This document shows, piece by piece, positions 24,567-25,762 of a stretch of DNA of 25,762 nt. Origin of the DNA: CAZHAC01 sp964383855 (GTDB lineage Bacteria; Chloroflexota; Dormibacteria; Dormibacterales; Dormibacteraceae); assembly GCA_964383855.1 (NCBI GenBank), contig CAYLIP010000039.1:1-25762 (forward strand). Reading direction: 5' to 3'. The first letter of the stretch is position 1. The number at the start of each line of letters is the position of its first letter. The notes below the pieces were generated by a model that saw only the letters and a program-made list of their open reading frames with translations, did no database searches and was not told where the DNA came from. Made by a program: the position numbers and the translations under genes.

Positions 24567-25474
24567 ACGGCGAGTTCGAGCTCTATGCCGACTGGTACGT
24601 CTGGGCCAAGCGCAACCTGTCCGCCGACGCTCGCGTCTGCCACGCGGCGGCGGCCGCCGCCACTGCCGCCCAGACTGACGGCCGCGACCGGGACGCCGCC
24701 ATCGTGGCCGCCCGCCAGGCGCTGGCCAGCGGCGGCCATCTCCAGGTGGACTCCGCCGACATCCGCCGCCGCACCTATGCCGAGTGGTTCGACTGGGCGC
24801 GCCGCGAGATGGGCGGACCCCGCGATCAGCAGGCGGCGGCGGCCGGCGCCGCGCTCACCCTCCTCGACGGCGGCCAGGGGGCCAACGCGGCCATGGCGGC
24901 GGCTCGGGCGATCTACGGCCCGGTGTCGGTGGCGCCGCCTCCGCCGCCAACCGCCGGGGGGCCGCCTCCTCCTCAGCCGGCTCCCGGCGGGGGCCCGTTC
25001 CACGCCATCCCACCACCGCCCTCGTTTGCGGGCTACGCCGGCTTCTGGCGGAGGCTGGCCGCCTACGCTCTCGACTACGCCCTGCAGTTCCTGGCGACCA
25101 CGCTGGCCGCCTTCCTGATCGGCGGCGTCGCCGGCCTTACGATCGCTTTTTCCGGCTCGACCGTCGACCCAAAGAGCGCCGCCAACCTGCTGGTCATCCC
25201 TCTCCAGGTCATCAGCCTGCTCATGAGCTGGCTCTACTTCACACTCTGCGAGGCCTCGTCCTGGCAGGCGACGCTCGGCAAGCGCGCGCTGAGGCTGCGG
25301 GTGACCGACCTCGAGGGCGGCCGGCTCAACTGGGCGCGGGCCAACGGGCGCTACTGGTCGAAGCTGCTCTCGGGCCTGATCCTGGGGATCGGGTTCCTGA
25401 TGATCGCCTTCACGGAGCGCAAGCAGGGGCTGCACGACATGATCGCCGGAACCCTGGTCGTCCGCCGGGACTGA
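24563..25474 (+). CDS. RDD-family membrane protein with duplicated N-terminal module
   Basis: Protein of 303 residues. The N-terminal 120 residues are soluble and carry two copies of a module about 64 residues apart: YADWYVWAKR (8-17) and YAEWFDWARR (72-81), each followed by an Ala-rich helix ending in AxxAAR. A Pro/Gly linker (about 124-155) follows, then an RDD domain (about 160-303) starting FWRRLAAYALDYALQF. The domain has two or three membrane helices, GKRALRLRVTDLEGG, and the closing KQGLHDMIAGTLVVRRD. The three hallmark Arg/Asp positions are present. The GTG start overlaps the pxpC stop. RDD proteins are diverse and some act in ion transport, so no function is assigned. It ends the overlapping chain; the N-terminal module was not recognised. 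Confidence 0.8.
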   Translation: MNGEFELYADWYVWAKRNLSADARVCHAAAAAATAAQTDGRDRDAAIVAARQALASGGHLQVDSADIRRRTYAEWFDWARREMGGPRDQQAAAAGAALTLLDGGQGANAAMAAARAIYGPVSVAPPPPPTAGGPPPPQPAPGGGPFHAIPPPPSFAGYAGFWRRLAAYALDYALQFLATTLAAFLIGGVAGLTIAFSGSTVDPKSAANLLVIPLQVISLLMSWLYFTLCEASSWQATLGKRALRLRVTDLEGGRLNWARANGRYWSKLLSGLILGIGFLMIAFTERKQGLHDMIAGTLVVRRD

Positions 25475-25497
25475 CCCCGCTACCTGGAAGCCTTCTC

Positions 25498-25544
25498 CCC
25501 ACCTTGGTGGGTGCCCCGAGCCTCCTCCCCACTTGGTGGGGAGG
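25498..25544 (+). terminator. two related hairpins after the folate/pxp chain
   Basis: CCCAC-CTTG-GTGGG (25498-25511) is followed by the stronger CCTCCCCAC (25524-25532), loop TTG and GTGGGGAGG (25536-25544), a perfect 9-base-pair stem. The two share a CTCCCCAC..TTGGTGGG core, so they look like tandem copies of one palindromic unit. They stand just after the last gene of the chain and could terminate it, although no T-tract follows. A dispersed intergenic repeat is an alternative. Confidence 0.55.
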
Positions 25545-25585
25545 TGGCGCCGCATCGCGGCGCTGGAGGGGTCCCCTGCAGCCTC

Positions 25586-25601
25586 TAAGTGTAAGTTAAG
25601 T
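25586..25601 (+). repeat. three TAAGT repeats upstream of the SOS promoter
   Basis: TAAGT occurs at 25586-25590, 25592-25596 and 25597-25601, forming an A/T-rich island directly before the -35 box. It could be an UP-like element or a binding site; only the repeat itself is seen. Confidence 0.5.
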
Positions 25602-25602
25602 A

Positions 25603-25631
25603 TTGACATGCGAACGAGTGTTCGATAGGCT
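25603..25631 (+). promoter_or_regulatory. strong promoter of the right-edge gene
   Basis: TTGACA at 25603-25608 is the consensus -35, followed after exactly 17 bases by TAGGCT at 25626-25631. The predicted first transcribed base is near 25638, which is the G of the GTG start codon, so the message should be leaderless. An SOS box fills the spacer. Confidence 0.75.
25611..25624. promoter_or_regulatory. LexA (SOS) box, CGAAC-GAGT-GTTCG
   Basis: A perfect 5-base-pair inverted repeat, CGAAC and GTTCG with four bases between, matching the Gram-positive type LexA operator. It lies between the -35 and -10 boxes, where LexA binding would block RNA polymerase. Confidence 0.8.
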
Positions 25632-25637
25632 TGAGCG

Positions 25638-25762
25638 GTGGTCGAAGAGCGTTTGGAGGGGCCGCCCAACCCGAGCATCCTGGCCGCCCTGGAGGCGGTT
25701 CGGGGCATCGAGAAGGGCAGCCCGACCGACGACGCGGTCCTCCTCGCCCACCTCCGCCACCA
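25638..25762 (+). CDS. unidentified SOS-controlled gene, 3' end missing
   Basis: Only the first 41 codons are present, from the GTG at 25638 to the window edge. The protein begins MVEERLEGPPNPSILAAL and continues with an alpha-helical stretch (EAVRGIEKGSPTDDAVLLAHLRH). It does not look like the start of LexA, RecA or a known SOS polymerase, and no family is recognised. The frame is chosen because the GTG falls exactly at the predicted transcription start and the amphipathic pattern is natural; the other two frames give Arg/Pro/Gly-rich shadows. Control by LexA is inferred from the operator at 25611-25624. Confidence 0.6.
   Translation, partial: MVEERLEGPPNPSILAALEAVRGIEKGSPTDDAVLLAHLRH

Noticed and set aside
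25524..25544. Ends of a mobile element
   Set aside because: The palindromes are a single locus with no transposase, target duplication or partner inverted repeat elsewhere in the window.
25638..25762. Calling the right-edge gene lexA because of its SOS box
   Set aside because: The visible N-terminus lacks the LexA winged-helix start (LTxRQxxIL) and many other genes carry LexA boxes.

Overview
The window is a gene-dense, very GC-rich (about 70% by eye) stretch of bacterial chromosome. Nearly all genes lie on the + strand in tight operons; two genes at 10198-13130 lie on the - strand. GTG and TTG starts are common, many junctions are 4-base NTGA stop/start overlaps, and several candidate promoters place a TANNNT -10 box exactly where a leaderless message would begin. 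With a Gram-positive type SOS box (CGAAC-N4-GTTCG), this suggests a high-GC monoderm lineage such as a soil Actinobacteriota, Chloroflexota or Dormibacterota relative. That placement is inference: there is no rRNA or other marker here. No tRNA, rRNA, insertion sequence, integrase or CRISPR array was found.

Region 1 (1-5694) is a fatty-acid synthesis operon: fabF (5' end cut off), acpP, fabH, fabD, fabG, accD, accA. It covers malonyl-CoA formation (carboxyltransferase half), malonyl transfer to ACP, initiation, elongation and ketoreduction. FabZ, FabI and AccB/AccC are not in the window. Region 2 (5738-7471) is a DGPF/YCII-family protein followed by an ECF42-type sigma factor with a long C-terminal extension. 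A promoter matching the reported ECF42 motif (TGTCGA, 17 bp, CGAC) lies upstream. Region 3 (7557-8811) holds a 53-residue charged coiled-coil protein, a GlsB/YeaQ-like membrane protein and a cyclase-family metal hydrolase that seems to start at CTG. Region 4 (8857-13130) is a LarA-like protein, converging on a minus-strand pair: a DHA2-type drug exporter and an alpha/beta hydrolase fused to a DinB-like domain.

Region 5 (13197-18546) is ccdA, preceded by a possible 13-codon leader peptide, then a MacA/MacB-like export operon: adaptor, ATPase, permease and a small anchored DUF5666-like protein. The adaptor has a four-cysteine insert in its coiled coil and a Ser/Gly-rich insert after its lipoyl-like motif. 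Region 6 (18664-25474) is an eight-gene chain in which every junction overlaps: folB, larC, folD, folC, a DUF4013 membrane protein, pxpB, pxpC and an RDD membrane protein with a duplicated N-terminal module. It joins folate synthesis, nickel-pincer cofactor assembly and 5-oxoprolinase subunits. Two related hairpins follow it.

Region 7 (25586-25762) is an SOS-box promoter driving the start of an unidentified, probably leaderless gene that runs off the window.

The points most worth checking are the LarA-like/LarC pair, the ECF42 promoter, the SOS-controlled leaderless gene at the right edge, the CTG-start cyclase, the hydrolase-DinB fusion and the cysteine-bearing MacA-like adaptor.
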